Notes under the pieces: model-generated
What the model was told of the DNA's origin: nothing
Seen by the model: only the letters and a program-made list of their open reading frames with translations
Databases searched by the model: none
Position numbers and translations under genes: made by a program
In this document: positions 51,535-60,091 of the stretch, piece by piece
Numbering within the stretch: position 1 is the stretch's first letter
Layout: each line of letters begins with the position of its first letter
Origin: Phycicoccus avicenniae_A
GTDB taxonomy: Bacteria; Actinomycetota; Actinomycetes; Actinomycetales; Dermatophilaceae
Direction: 5' to 3'
NCBI RefSeq assembly: GCF_050496545.1
Contig: NZ_JBNVZV010000001.1
Location: 124,001 to 188,000 of the forward strand
DNA: 64,000 nt

Positions 51535-54404
51535 CCCTCCCCGAGCAGCCCGGCCTCCCGGGCCAGGGCCACGGCCTCGCCGCGCGAGCCGGCACCGAGC
51601 TTGGCGAGGATGTTCGAGACGTGCACGCTGGCCGTCTTGGTGCTGATGAACAGCGCGCGCCCGACCTCGCCGTTGGAGCGCCCGGCGGCGAGAAGGGTGA
51701 GCACCTCGTGCTCGCGGGCGGTGAGGGTGGTGCCGCCGGGCCGCGGGCCGGCGCCGAGCCGGTCGAGGTCCTCCAGGAGCGGGCGGGCGCCCAGCCGTTC
51801 GGCCACCGCACGGGCGGCGGCCACCTGCTCGGCGGCGCCGGTCGGGTCGCCCGCGGCCGTGAGCACCTCGGCGAGCCGGGCCCGGACCCGGGCCACCTCG
51901 TAGGGCTCGGCCCTCCGGTCGAAGAGCTCGACGACCTCGCGCCACGCCTCGACCAGGGCCTGCGGCGCCACCTCGGCCCCACCGGCCCACCGGACGCGCA
52001 GCGCCTCCGCGCGGGCCCGCGCCACCCACGCCTCGCCCTCGAGCGAGGGGTCGGGCAGCGACGACCCCGGTCCCCAGACGGCGGCGGCGTCCGACGCCAG
52101 CTCCTCGGCGACCTCGAGCAGGCGCCGGCGCTCCGCCGTCGGGCGCTCGCGCAGCACCGAGCCGATGTGCCCGAGCGCGAGCGCGGCCACGCGCACCTCG
52201 ACCGGGACGCGCGGCATCGACCAGAGTGAGCGCAGGTGCGCGACGACCTCGTCACGCACCTCGAGCATCCGCTCGAGCCGGCCCGCACGGCCCAGCACGT
52301 CGACGGCGACCGCGCCGGCCTGCGCCGCGATGCGCCCGTCCTCGGACCACCACGGCCGGGCGGCGGCGAGCAGCGCCTCGGGGTCGAGGGAGCCGCGGGC
52401 CGCCGGCACGTAGGAGCCCGCCGACTCGACGCCCGCGAGGCCGCCCGCCGGCAGCCCGGCGGTCGCGGCGTCGGCCACGAGCCGCACCGCGAGGTCCCAG
52501 TCGCCCATCTCGTGGGCCGCCGTGACGGCGAAGGCGCGGCCGTCGGTGCCGAAGACCGAGGCCTCGAGCCCGGCCCGGCGCGCCTCGGCGTGCTCGCGCT
52601 CGAAGCCCTCGAGGGCCGCCCGGTAGTCGCCGCGACGCAGGTGGATGCTCGCGAGGACGTGCATCGCCCGGAGCAGGGCGAGGTCGGGGGCGTCGGTCCA
52701 CTCGGCGACGACGGCCTCGAGCCGGCGCATCGCCTCCCCCGGGTCGCCGGCCGCCTCGCCGAGCCGGACGAGCACCGAGGACAGGTCGGCGCGGTCGACG
52801 AGCAGGTCGTGCTGCACGGCCAGGGCCATCGCCTCGTCGGCGACCGCGAGCGCCTCGGTGGTGGCGCCGACGTCGGTGAGGACCTCGGCGCGCCGGGTGA
52901 GCAGGCCGACCCGCAGCGGTGCGGGGGCGTCGTCGTCGAGCAGAGTGAGGGCCTCGGCGGTCAGCGCCTCGCGGTCGACCCGTTCCTCGGTCATCCGGGA
53001 GGCGAAGGCCAGCGCCCCGAGCAGCTCGGCGCGCTCGCGCGGGCTCGGCGCGGTACCGGCGAGGCGGCTGCGCAGGAGGGTCATCGCGCGCATCGGCCGC
53101 CCGGCGGCGTTGGCCGCGCCGGCCGCCCGCAGGGTCAGCGTGTGCACCTCGGGCGCCTCGACGTCGACGAGCCCGAGCGCGGTCTCGAAGTGGGCCAGCG
53201 CCTCGGCGGGGCCGCCCATCCGGCGAGCGGAGTCGCCGGCGCGGACGGCGGCCGTGAGGGCGAGCGTGCGGTCGCCGGAGGCCAGCGCGTGGCGGGCCAG
53301 CGCGGCGTCGGAACCGAGCCCGGGGTCCTCGAGCAGGGCGTCGGCGCAGGCCCGGTGCAGCTGGACCCGCTCGTGGGGCAGGAGGTCCTCGCTGACCGCC
53401 TCGGCGAGCAGGGCGTGGCGGAACTCGTAGCCGCGGTCGGCCCACGGCTCGAGGACGTGGTGCTCGAGGGCGGCCCGCAGCGCGGTGCGCAGCACGCCCG
53501 GCGGCACCGCCGCGACCCGCTCGAGGAGCGCGTGGGGCACGCGGCGGCCGATGACGGCGGCGACCCGTACGACGGACTGGGCGTCGTCGTCGAGCTGGTC
53601 GACCCGGGTCAGGAGGAGGCGGGTGAGGTCGCCGGCGTCCACGCCCCCGGCGCCGGCCGCGGCGGCGAGCTCCTCGGCGAAGAAGGCGTTGCCCTCGGCC
53701 CGGCGCGCGACGTCCTCGACGACGCGGGGGCCGAGGTCGGCGGCGGCGCGGCGGACGACCTGGCGCAGGTCGGCATCGGGCAGCGGCCCGAGCTCGACAC
53801 GGGTGAGCGAGGGCAGCCGCGACCAGAGGGCCAGAGCTGCCGCGAGCGGGTGCCGGCGGTGGATGTCGTCGGTGCGCCACGTGGCGAGCAGCCCGACGCC
53901 CTCGGGGGCGCCGCGGGTGAAGAGCAGGCTGAGCAGCTCGCGGGTGGACTCGTCGGCCCAGTGGACGTCCTCGACGACGACGAGCACCGGGCCGCGCCGC
54001 CCGAGCTCGGCGAGCGTGGCGTGCACCGCCTCGACGAGGTCGGCGCGCACGGCATCCCCACGGGCACCGCCCGCGAGCCGGGGCACGAGCGGGACCAGGC
54101 CGGGGTGGGCGGCGACCAGCTCGTCGACCAGGTCGCGCTCGCGGGCGTCGAGCCCGGCGACCATCTCGACGAACGGTAGGTACGGCAGCGTCGTCCCGGC
54201 CTCGCCGACGCAGTGCCCGAGCAGGACCCGGCCCGCGGCGTCCTCGACGACCCGGCCGACGAGGGCGGACTTGCCGATGCCGGCGTCGCCGCCGAGGAGG
54301 ACCGCCCCGCCGTCGTCCCCACCCAGGGCGGCCGAGACCCGTGCGAGCTCGTCGAGACGACCGACGAGCGCGGGGCGGGGACGGGACGGCACGGTGCCGA
54401 TCAT
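51531..54404 (-). CDS. Large LuxR-family (LAL/MalT-like) regulator
   Basis: 957 residues. An N-terminal ATPase (about 5-260, Walker A VLLGGDAGIGKSALVGRVVE, Walker B VLVVVEDVHWADEST) is followed by long TPR-like helical repeats (about 300-880) and a LuxR HTH at the end (about 893-950, TLTAREHEVLTLLAAGRSNGEVGRALFISTKTASVHVSNILAKL). Signal binding and ATP control its activity. Its ATG at 54404 lies 26 bp after the small gene's stop. It ends at CTAG shared with ctaA. Confidence 0.92.
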   Translation of the reverse strand: MIGTVPSRPRPALVGRLDELARVSAALGGDDGGAVLLGGDAGIGKSALVGRVVEDAAGRVLLGHCVGEAGTTLPYLPFVEMVAGLDARERDLVDELVAAHPGLVPLVPRLAGGARGDAVRADLVEAVHATLAELGRRGPVLVVVEDVHWADESTRELLSLLFTRGAPEGVGLLATWRTDDIHRRHPLAAALALWSRLPSLTRVELGPLPDADLRQVVRRAAADLGPRVVEDVARRAEGNAFFAEELAAAAGAGGVDAGDLTRLLLTRVDQLDDDAQSVVRVAAVIGRRVPHALLERVAAVPPGVLRTALRAALEHHVLEPWADRGYEFRHALLAEAVSEDLLPHERVQLHRACADALLEDPGLGSDAALARHALASGDRTLALTAAVRAGDSARRMGGPAEALAHFETALGLVDVEAPEVHTLTLRAAGAANAAGRPMRAMTLLRSRLAGTAPSPRERAELLGALAFASRMTEERVDREALTAEALTLLDDDAPAPLRVGLLTRRAEVLTDVGATTEALAVADEAMALAVQHDLLVDRADLSSVLVRLGEAAGDPGEAMRRLEAVVAEWTDAPDLALLRAMHVLASIHLRRGDYRAALEGFEREHAEARRAGLEASVFGTDGRAFAVTAAHEMGDWDLAVRLVADAATAGLPAGGLAGVESAGSYVPAARGSLDPEALLAAARPWWSEDGRIAAQAGAVAVDVLGRAGRLERMLEVRDEVVAHLRSLWSMPRVPVEVRVAALALGHIGSVLRERPTAERRRLLEVAEELASDAAAVWGPGSSLPDPSLEGEAWVARARAEALRVRWAGGAEVAPQALVEAWREVVELFDRRAEPYEVARVRARLAEVLTAAGDPTGAAEQVAAARAVAERLGARPLLEDLDRLGAGPRPGGTTLTAREHEVLTLLAAGRSNGEVGRALFISTKTASVHVSNILAKLGAGSRGEAVALAREAGLLGEG

Positions 54405-54430
54405 GGCAAAGGACACCGACGCCGTCGTGC

Positions 54431-54634
54431 TCACGGGTGGCGCGGCCGGCCGGCGGGACGGGGCCGGACCAGGCGGGTGAGGACCGCGGCGAGCGGGTGC
54501 AGGGCGACCGCGACCGGGGCGGCCGACGGCTCCGGAGCCGGGTGGTGGTGCCGGGAGTGGACGTCCACCCCCGCGAGCTCGAGGCGGCGCTCGACCTCGG
54601 CGGTGACGAACAGCGGGTCCGCGTGGATGCTCAT
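54431..54634 (-). CDS. Small His-rich protein upstream of the LuxR gene
   Basis: 67 residues with a helical N-terminus (SIHADPLFVTAEVERRLELAG), an HHH run in VHSRHHHP, a Pro/Ala-rich middle and a basic C-terminus. No family recognised. The RBS is excellent (GAAGGAGA at proper spacing), which supports reality. It is immediately upstream of the LuxR gene on the same strand, so it probably shares its mRNA. It might be a small regulator or metal-binding peptide; this is speculative. Confidence 0.6.
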   Translation of the reverse strand: MSIHADPLFVTAEVERRLELAGVDVHSRHHHPAPEPSAAPVAVALHPLAAVLTRLVRPRPAGRPRHP

Positions 54635-54748
54635 GGTGCTCTCCTTCTCGGTGCCGGTGGGGCTCTCCCGCCGACTCCTCCACGGTGCTCGGCTGAGGTG
54701 GCCCCCCACATCGGGCGGCTGCCGTATCCCTGCAGCGCCGCGGTGGCC

Positions 54749-54760
54749 TGAGGTACCTCA
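54749..54760. promoter_or_regulatory. 12-bp perfect palindrome TGAGGTACCTCA
   Basis: A perfect palindrome in the 180-bp gap between the small His-rich gene (minus) and the ArsR gene (plus). It is a candidate operator for the LuxR-type or another regulator. The gap between 54635 and 54814 holds no gene. Confidence 0.4.
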
Positions 54761-54780
54761 CGGCATTCCACAAGAGGCCT

Positions 54781-54808
54781 TGCACAACAGCACTTGTGCG
54801 TCTACCGT
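54781..54808 (+). promoter_or_regulatory. ArsR-type operator and -10 of the ArsR/MFS operon
   Basis: TGCACAA-N6-TTGTGCG (54781-54800) is an inverted repeat (6 of 7 paired) just upstream of the -10 TACCGT (54803-54808), with 6 nt to ATG 54815. Binding would occlude the promoter, as for autorepressing ArsR proteins. Confidence 0.6.
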
Positions 54809-54814
54809 GGAGGG

Positions 54815-55387
54815 ATGACCAAGCCGGAGATCCGCACCCTGCGCGACGCCGCACCCCTCGCCGCGCTGGCCCACCCGTTCCGCGCCCGGATGATGGACGC
54901 CCTCAAGGTCGACGGCCCCTCGACCGCCTCGATGCTCGCCGCGCGCACCGGCCAGGCCGTGGGCAACGCGAGCCACCACCTCAAGGTCCTCGCCGAGGCA
55001 GGGCTCGTCGAGGAGGCCCCCGAGCTGGCCCGCGACCGGCGCGAGCGGTGGTGGCGCCTCGTCTCGGCGGGCACCCGCTGGAGCAGCGTCGACCTCGCCG
55101 ACGACCCCGCCGCGGCCACCGCCGCCCGTGAGGCCGAGGCCCTCCAGCTGCGCCGGCAGGTCGAGCGGATCACCGGATGGCTGGCCAACCGCGACACCGA
55201 CCCCGAGTGGGAGGACGCCGCGTTCGCGAACCAGAACTGGATGCGCCTCTCCCCCGCCGAGCTCCAGCAGGTCGCGGAGGAGACCATCGCGCTCTACCGC
55301 CGGTGGTCCGACCGCGAGGTGCCGGACGACGGCGTCGAGCGCGAGCCGGTGCTGGTCGTCGCCCGGGGGTTCCCGTGCCAGCCGTGA
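54815..55387 (+). CDS. ArsR family transcriptional regulator
   Basis: 190 residues. The winged-helix HTH (about 12-90) reads LAHPFRARMMDALKVDGPST, then MLAARTGQAVGNASHHLKVL with the recognition helix, and RERWWRLVSAG in the wing. A C-terminal helical domain (about 100-190) differs from metal-sensing ArsR proteins, with no Cys metal site. ATG 54815 has TACCGT 6 nt upstream; the 54794 frame extension would cover the operator. It overlaps the MFS gene. Confidence 0.92.
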   Translation: MTKPEIRTLRDAAPLAALAHPFRARMMDALKVDGPSTASMLAARTGQAVGNASHHLKVLAEAGLVEEAPELARDRRERWWRLVSAGTRWSSVDLADDPAAATAAREAEALQLRRQVERITGWLANRDTDPEWEDAAFANQNWMRLSPAELQQVAEETIALYRRWSDREVPDDGVEREPVLVVARGFPCQP

Positions 55388-56658
55388 CCCGCACCGCCCC
55401 GGTGGGCACCGCCCCGGTCGCCCTGCGCCACAACGTGAACTTCCGGCTGCTGTGGGCCGGCGAGGGCATCAGCGTCCTCGGTGCGATGACCACCACCGTC
55501 GTCGTCCCGCTCCTCGCGGTGACGTCCTTCGACGCCGGGCCCGGCTGGATGGGCCTGCTGACCGCCGCGGCGTGGCTGCCGTGGCTCGTCGTCGGGCTGC
55601 CCGCCGGGGCCTGGGTCGACCGGCTCGACCCGCGCCGCGTGATGATCGTGGCCGACCTCGTGGCCGCCCTGGCCGTGGGCTCGGTGCCGGTGGCCTACCT
55701 CCTCGGCGTCCTCGATCTGCCGCACCTGCTCGCCGCCGCCCTCGCCAGCGGCACGTGCGCGGTCTTCTTCCGCACGGCCTACGGCGCCTTCGTGCCGCGC
55801 GTCGTCCGTGAGGAGGACCTCGACGCCGCGAACGGCCGCCTCTACGGCACCGAGTCGGCGATGCAGGTGGCCGGGCCGGGTCTCGGTGGCCTGCTCGTCC
55901 AGCTGGTCGGGGCGGCGCTGGCCGTCGTCGCCGACGTCGTCAGCTTCCTCGCCTCGGCGCTCTGCCTCTGGCGGATGGACCCCGCCGCGCTCCGCCCGCC
56001 GCCCGAGCGCCCGGCCCGCGAGCCGCTGCGCCGTGAGATCGCCGACGGCGTCCGCATCGTGCGCCGCGACCGGTACCTGCGCTACTTCACCCTCCAGGGT
56101 GCGGCCTCGAACTTCGCGCTCACCGGGTACGGCGCGCTGCTCGTGCTCTTCCTCGTCCGCGACCTCGGCGTCGAGCCCGCCACGGTCGGCCTGCTCGTCG
56201 CCGCCGGCAGCGTCGGTGGCCTCGTCGGCGCGGCGGTGGCGACCCCGCTGGCCCGCCGGGTCGGCACCGCCCGCGCGATGCGCTGGCTGCAGCTGCTCGG
56301 CGGGCCGACCGCGCTGCTCGTGCCCTTGGCGGCCCCCGGGCCGCGCGTCGCCCTCGTCCCGGTCGGCGTCGCGCTCGTCGGGGTGGGGGTCGTGGGCGCC
56401 AACGTGGTGCGCTCGGCGTTCCGGCAGCGCTGGACGCCGCCGACCCTGCTCGGGCGGACGATGTCGGCGTCGTCGGTGCTCAACTTCGGCACGATGCCCG
56501 TGGCCGGCGTGGTGGCCGGGTGGCTCGGCTCGTCGCTCGGGGTGCGCCCGACCATCCTCGTCAGGACCGCGCTGCACGCACTGGTCTCGGCGACCGTGCT
56601 CGTCGGGCCGTACCGGCGCGGTCGGGACCTGCCCGAGGGGCGTCTCGACGACGCGTGA
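55375..56658 (+). CDS. MFS transporter
   Basis: 427 residues with about 12 membrane helices. NFRLLWAGEGISVLGAMTTT and PAGAWVDRLDPRRVMIVADL (motif A-like) at the start fit the MFS drug-exporter (DHA3/enterobactin exporter-like) families. GTG 55375 is chosen because GGGGG lies 5 nt upstream; GTG 55384, which overlaps the ArsR TGA as GTGA, is an alternative. The upstream ArsR regulator probably represses this exporter; the substrate is unknown. Confidence 0.9.
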   Translation: MPAVTRTAPVGTAPVALRHNVNFRLLWAGEGISVLGAMTTTVVVPLLAVTSFDAGPGWMGLLTAAAWLPWLVVGLPAGAWVDRLDPRRVMIVADLVAALAVGSVPVAYLLGVLDLPHLLAAALASGTCAVFFRTAYGAFVPRVVREEDLDAANGRLYGTESAMQVAGPGLGGLLVQLVGAALAVVADVVSFLASALCLWRMDPAALRPPPERPAREPLRREIADGVRIVRRDRYLRYFTLQGAASNFALTGYGALLVLFLVRDLGVEPATVGLLVAAGSVGGLVGAAVATPLARRVGTARAMRWLQLLGGPTALLVPLAAPGPRVALVPVGVALVGVGVVGANVVRSAFRQRWTPPTLLGRTMSASSVLNFGTMPVAGVVAGWLGSSLGVRPTILVRTALHALVSATVLVGPYRRGRDLPEGRLDDA

Positions 56659-56665
56659 GCCGGTG

Positions 56666-57622
56666 TCAGCGGATGGCGAGGTGCAGCAGCGGGTCGACCG
56701 CCACCGCGAGGAAGACCACCGTCACGTAGGTGATCGAGTAGTGGAAGAGGCGCATCGGCTTCAGGGCCGGGCCCTCGAGCCCGCGCTTGGCAGCGCCGAG
56801 CAGTCGGTGCGCCTCGGCGACGAACAGGGCGCCGGCCACGAGCGCGGTCCCCGCGTACAGCCAGCCCATCGAGGCCACCGGGACCAGGACGAGCGAGGTC
56901 GCGACCATCACCCACGAGTAGGCGACGACCTGGCGCCCCACCGCGACCGGCCCGCGCTCGACGGGGAGCATCGGCACCTCGGCGGTCGCGTAGTCCTCGC
57001 GGAAGGCCATCGAGAGCGGCCAGTAGTGCGGCGGTGTCCAGAAGAAGATGACGAGGAAGAGCACGAGCGCGGGCCACTCGACGGTGCCGGTGACGGCGGA
57101 CCAGCCGATGAGGGTCGGCATGCAGCCGGCGATGCCGCCCCACACGATGTTCTGCGAGGTCCGGCGCTTGAGCAGGATGGTGTAGCCGACGGCGTAGAGC
57201 ACGATGGCGAGCACCGACAGCAGCGCCGACAGCGCGTTGACGACCAGCGCGAACCAGACCGTGGAGGCGACGGTGAGGACGCCGCCGAAGACCAGGGCCT
57301 CGGGGACGCTCACCTCGCCGGTGACCATCGGCCGCGAGCTGGTGCGGTGCATCAGCCGGTCGATGTCGCGGTCGTAGACCGAGTTGAACGTGTTCGCGGC
57401 GCCGGCGCTGAGGATGCCGCCGACGAGGGTCGCGACGACGAGCCAGAGGGACGGCACGCCGCGCTGTGCGAGGAACATGACCGGCACCGTCGTGACGAGC
57501 AGGAGCTCGATGATCCGGGGCTTGGTCAGCGCGACGAAGGCGGCGACCCGGCGTCGAGGGGACCGCGCCACGGCAGGGGCCGCGGGGGTCGTCAGCGGGG
57601 TGGTGGCCACGTCGTCCTTCAC
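56666..57622 (-). CDS. ctaB: Protoheme IX farnesyltransferase
   Basis: 318 residues, UbiA-type prenyltransferase with about nine helices. The two Asp-rich motifs are NTFNSVYDRDIDRLMHRT and YATAEVPMLPVERG, with FFWTPPHYWPLSMAFRED before the latter. It adds a farnesyl group to heme B, giving heme O for CtaA. GTG 57622 is preceded by TAGAAT at 57647-57652. It is divergent from tkt, the standard actinobacterial order. Confidence 0.95.
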   Translation of the reverse strand: MKDDVATTPLTTPAAPAVARSPRRRVAAFVALTKPRIIELLLVTTVPVMFLAQRGVPSLWLVVATLVGGILSAGAANTFNSVYDRDIDRLMHRTSSRPMVTGEVSVPEALVFGGVLTVASTVWFALVVNALSALLSVLAIVLYAVGYTILLKRRTSQNIVWGGIAGCMPTLIGWSAVTGTVEWPALVLFLVIFFWTPPHYWPLSMAFREDYATAEVPMLPVERGPVAVGRQVVAYSWVMVATSLVLVPVASMGWLYAGTALVAGALFVAEAHRLLGAAKRGLEGPALKPMRLFHYSITYVTVVFLAVAVDPLLHLAIR

Positions 57623-57646
57623 GGTCGGCCGGAACGGTGCTCGGCG

Positions 57647-57652
57647 ATTCTA
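57647..57652 (-). promoter_or_regulatory. -10 box of ctaB
   Basis: Minus-strand TAGAAT, the most AT-rich hexamer in the ctaB-tkt gap, 24 bp from GTG 57622. Confidence 0.5.
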
Positions 57653-57706
57653 GCCGCCGCCGCGCGTCTGGCCGAAGACCGGCCCCCACCGCAACGTGGG
57701 TCCGGC

Positions 57707-57712
57707 ACTAGG
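57707..57712 (+). promoter_or_regulatory. -10 box of tkt
   Basis: TAGGGT, about 77 bp upstream of the TTG start, giving a leader of about 70 nt with GAGAGAGG as RBS just before 57790. No clear -35. Confidence 0.5.
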
Positions 57713-57789
57713 GTGGGTACTCGAAGCGTCACACGGCGCCCTCACCGCCGGTGGTTTCGTCCAGATGAGTCCCGCGAGAGAGGTTCCCC

Positions 57790-60084
57790 TTGACCACCAC
57801 CACCCCCCGCAAGCGCACCGCGAAGCCGCTCGCCGGCCGTTCCCCCGAGCTGAACAAGCCGGTCGCCCGCAAGGCGAAGTGGAGCGACCTCGACGTCCGC
57901 GCCGTCGACACCGCGCGGCTGCTCGCCGCCGACGCCGTGCAGAAGACCGGCAACGGCCACCCCGGCACCGCGATGAGCCTCGCACCCGTCGCCTACCTGC
58001 TCTTCCAGAACGTCATGCGCCACGACCCGTCCGACCCCTCGTGGCTCGGCCGTGACCGGTTCGTCCTGTCCTGCGGGCACTCCTCGCTGACGCAGTACGT
58101 CCAGCTGTACCTGTCCGGCTACGGCCTCGAGCTCGCCGACCTCAAGGCGCTGCGCACGTGGGGCTCCCTCACCCCCGGCCACCCCGAGGTGCACCACACC
58201 AAGGGCGTCGAGATCACCACCGGCCCGCTCGGCTCGGGCCTGGCCTCCGCGGTCGGCATGGCGATGGCGCAGCGCCGCCAGCGCGGCCTGCTGGACCCCG
58301 AGACCAAGGCCGGCCAGAGCCCGTTCGACCACCACGTGTGGGTGCTCGCCTCCGACGGTGACCTCATGGAAGGCGTTGCCTCCGAGGCCTGCTCGCTCGC
58401 CGGCCACCAGGAGCTGAGCAACCTCACCGTCGTCTACGACGCCAACCAGATCTCCATCGAGGACGACACCGACATCTCCTTCACCGAGGACGTCGCCAAG
58501 CGCTTCGAGGCCTACGGCTGGGACGTCGTGGACGTCGACTGGCGCCGCTCGAGCGACCCCAAGGGCGACGCCGGGTACACCGAGGACGTCGACGCCCTGC
58601 TCGCCGCGCTCGAGAAGAGCCGCCGCCCCGGCAAGCGCCCGACCCTCGTGCGCCTGCACACCGTCATCGCCTGGCCCGCCCCGTCGGCGCGCGGCACGGG
58701 CAAGGCCCACGGCTCCGCCCTCGGCGCGGACGAGGTCGCGGCCACCAAGAAGATCCTCGGGTTCGACCCGAAGAAGTCCTTCGACGTCGACCGCGCGGTC
58801 ATCACGCACACGCGCGAGGTCAAGAAGCGCGGCAAGGCCGCCCACCGCGAGTGGGACAAGGGCTACAAGGCGTGGCGCAAGGCCAACCCCGAGCGCGCGG
58901 CCCTCCTCGACCGGCTCGTCGCCGCCGAGATGCCGAAGGACCTCGCGAAGGCGCTGCCCGTCTTCGACGCCGACGAGAAGGGCATCGCCACCCGCGCCGC
59001 CTCCGGCAAGGTGCTCACCGCCCTCGCCGACGTCATGCCCGAGCTGTGGGGCGGCTCGGCCGACCTCGCCGAGTCCAACAACACGACGATGGGCGGCCAG
59101 CCCTCGTTCATCCCCACGGGGAAGCAGACCGACGAGTGGAAGGGCAGCCCCTACGGCCGCACCCTGCACTTCGGCATCCGCGAGAACGCGATGGGCATGA
59201 TCCTCAACGGGATCGCCCTCGAGGGCCTGACCCGCCCCTACGGCGGCACCTTCCTCGTCTTCTCCGACTACATGCGTCCGGCGGTGCGGCTCGCGGCCCT
59301 CCAGGAGCTGCCGGTCACCTTCGTGTGGACCCACGACTCCATCGGCCTCGGCGAGGACGGCCCGACCCACCAGCCGGTCGAGCACCTCGCCTCGCTGCGC
59401 GCCATCCCCGGGCTGGCGGTGGTCCGCCCGGCCGACGCCAACGAGACCTCCGAGGCGTGGGGCGAGGTCCTCCGCCGCGGCGGCACCGCCGGGCTCGCGC
59501 TGTCCCGCCAGGCCCTGCCGACCCTCGACCGGAAGACCCACGCCAAGGCCTCCGGCGTCCGCAAGGGCGCCTACGTGCTCGTCGACGGCGGCGCGAAGGG
59601 CGACGAGGCGCCCGAGGTCGTGCTCATCGCCACGGGCTCCGAGGTCACCCTCGCCCTCGCGGCGCGCGAGCGCCTCGAGAAGGCCGGCACCCGCACCCGC
59701 GTCGTCTCGATGCCGTGCCGGGAATGGTTCGAGGAGCAGCCGCGCTCCTACCAGAACAAGGTCCTGCCCCCCGAGGTCCGGGCCCGTGTCAGCGTCGAGG
59801 CGGGTGTGGCCATGGGATGGCACGACCTCGTCGGTGACGCCGGCCGCTGCGTCAGCCTCGAGCACTTCGGGGCCTCGGCCGACGGCCCGCGGCTGTTCCG
59901 CGAGTTCGGGTTCACCCCCGAGGCGGTCGTCAAGGCGGCCAAGGACTCGCTCAAGGCCGCCCGCGCCACCGGGGGCGTCCCCGCGGTGAACGACACCGCG
60001 CCGCGCTCCCGGAAGGACCAGGGCACCGACGTCGGCACGCCCAAGGCGCCGAGCCGCAAGAGCGCGGCCTCGGCGAGGAAGTGA
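57790..60084 (+). CDS. tkt: Transketolase
   Basis: 764 residues, thiamine-diphosphate enzyme of the non-oxidative pentose-phosphate pathway. The N-terminal part has KTGNGHPGTAMSLAPVAYLL and the cofactor motif SDGDLMEGVASEA (GDG), while LHFGIRENAMGMILNGIALEG provides the catalytic Glu of the pyrimidine domain. It is longer than typical (about 700) owing to a Lys/Arg-rich N-terminal extension (about 1-30) and a Lys/Arg/Ser-rich tail (about 735-764). TTG start with GAGAGAGG as RBS. It begins tkt-tal-pgi-zwf. Confidence 0.97.
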   Translation: MTTTTPRKRTAKPLAGRSPELNKPVARKAKWSDLDVRAVDTARLLAADAVQKTGNGHPGTAMSLAPVAYLLFQNVMRHDPSDPSWLGRDRFVLSCGHSSLTQYVQLYLSGYGLELADLKALRTWGSLTPGHPEVHHTKGVEITTGPLGSGLASAVGMAMAQRRQRGLLDPETKAGQSPFDHHVWVLASDGDLMEGVASEACSLAGHQELSNLTVVYDANQISIEDDTDISFTEDVAKRFEAYGWDVVDVDWRRSSDPKGDAGYTEDVDALLAALEKSRRPGKRPTLVRLHTVIAWPAPSARGTGKAHGSALGADEVAATKKILGFDPKKSFDVDRAVITHTREVKKRGKAAHREWDKGYKAWRKANPERAALLDRLVAAEMPKDLAKALPVFDADEKGIATRAASGKVLTALADVMPELWGGSADLAESNNTTMGGQPSFIPTGKQTDEWKGSPYGRTLHFGIRENAMGMILNGIALEGLTRPYGGTFLVFSDYMRPAVRLAALQELPVTFVWTHDSIGLGEDGPTHQPVEHLASLRAIPGLAVVRPADANETSEAWGEVLRRGGTAGLALSRQALPTLDRKTHAKASGVRKGAYVLVDGGAKGDEAPEVVLIATGSEVTLALAARERLEKAGTRTRVVSMPCREWFEEQPRSYQNKVLPPEVRARVSVEAGVAMGWHDLVGDAGRCVSLEHFGASADGPRLFREFGFTPEAVVKAAKDSLKAARATGGVPAVNDTAPRSRKDQGTDVGTPKAPSRKSAASARK

Positions 60085-60091
60085 GACCCGC

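Noticed and set aside
54405..54854. A longer N-terminus of the LuxR-type regulator (to 54854)
   Set aside because: It would run through the small gene and the ArsR operator; the domain starts at 54404.
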